NCBI GenBank assembly: GCA_020055645.1
Contig: CM034546.1
Span: 106,644,875 to 106,708,874, forward strand
DNA length: 64,000 nucleotides
Origin: Tomocerus qinae
Taxonomy: Eukaryota > Arthropoda > Collembola > Entomobryomorpha > Tomoceridae
Direction of reading: 5' to 3'
In this document: positions 63,709 through 64,000 of the stretch, piece by piece
How positions within the stretch are numbered: position 1 is the first letter of the stretch
Layout: every line of letters starts with the position of its first letter
Translations under genes and position numbers: made by a program
Notes under the pieces: generated by a model
The model's input: only the letters and a program-made list of their open reading frames with translations
The model's database searches: none
Told to the model about the DNA's origin: nothing

Positions 63709-64000
63709 AATTTTGATGATGAACATTAATCAATTTTGATTTTCTGTTGATTTTGATAGTCAACATTAATCAATTTTGAATTTCTGTGAATTTTGATAGT
63801 CAACATTAATCAATTTTGAATTTCTGTTAATTTTGATAGTCAGCATCAATCAATTTTGGGTTTCTGTTGATTTTGATAGTCAACATTAATCAATTTTGAT
63901 TTTCTGTTAATTTTGATAGTCAGCATTAATTTTTTTATTTTCTGTCGATTTTCATAATCAACGTTTATCTACTTTAGCTATCCATTTTTTTGATGGTCAA
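63709..64000. repeat. Tandem repeat, period 40 bp, about 6-7 copies
   Basis: Five close copies at 63721-63760, 63761-63800, 63801-63840, 63841-63880 and 63881-63920, each like CA(A/G)CATTAATCAATTTTGAAT plus TTCTGTTAATTTTGATAGT. A diverged sixth copy lies at 63921-63959 and a weaker seventh reaches the right edge. The array probably continues outside the window. No coding role is seen. Confidence 0.9.

Overview
The window reads as arthropod nuclear DNA. It is AT-rich, its genes are split by many GT-AG introns (often about 50-150 bases), and it carries a chitin-binding (Rebers-Riddiford) cuticular exon, an arthropod-type two-lobed lipid-binding protein and a PVR/VEGFR-like receptor kinase. A springtail (Collembola) or related hexapod would fit, but that is an inference from gene content, not something the sequence proves. 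Exon models were built by hand from splice sites and reading-frame continuity; every multi-exon model except the exonuclease closes in frame.

Layout. 1-19.1 kb: a cuticular protein gene on the minus strand, with its signal-peptide exon at 19.1 kb, an RR-type exon at the left edge and an intron of about 18.9 kb between them. 19.1-28.9 kb: a gene-poor divergent upstream region. 28.97-34.6 kb (+): a secreted protein of 440 residues that looks like two tandem TULIP/group-7-allergen-like lobes. 35.6-39.8 kb (-): a 16-exon PVR/VEGFR-like receptor tyrosine kinase of 907 residues with HGD in place of HRD. 40-46 kb: a mobile-element cluster with a hAT-like relic, a possible short Helitron, a TTAA-flanked fold-back element and a 3.95-kb DIRS tyrosine-recombinase retrotransposon (a broken fossil). 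47.0-47.2 kb: a small hAT-type MITE. 48.2-52.4 kb (-): a 12-exon nardilysin-like M16 metallopeptidase of 1029 residues. 52.95-53.6 kb (-): a small secreted Cys-containing protein of unknown family. 56.4-58.4 kb (+): a secreted L-gulonolactone-oxidase-like flavoenzyme of the plant/fungal type, 581 residues. 60.1-61.5 kb (+): a DEDDh 3'-5' exonuclease gene with an apparent single-base frame slip near its end. 62.2-63.1 kb (-): a YqaJ/lambda-exonuclease-like nuclease, convergent with the DEDDh gene. 61.7-62.15 kb and 63.7-64.0 kb hold tandem repeats with periods of 126 and 40 bases.

The genes do not form a pathway. Three of them (cuticular protein, TULIP protein, small Cys protein) are secreted, the gulonolactone oxidase also appears secreted, and the kinase is a membrane receptor. 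The two nucleases at the right end may be linked by function or by origin from a mobile element. No tRNA, rRNA or CRISPR was seen. The observations most worth following are the plant-type gulonolactone oxidase in an animal locus, the duplicated TULIP protein, the non-canonical kinase and the nuclease pair.
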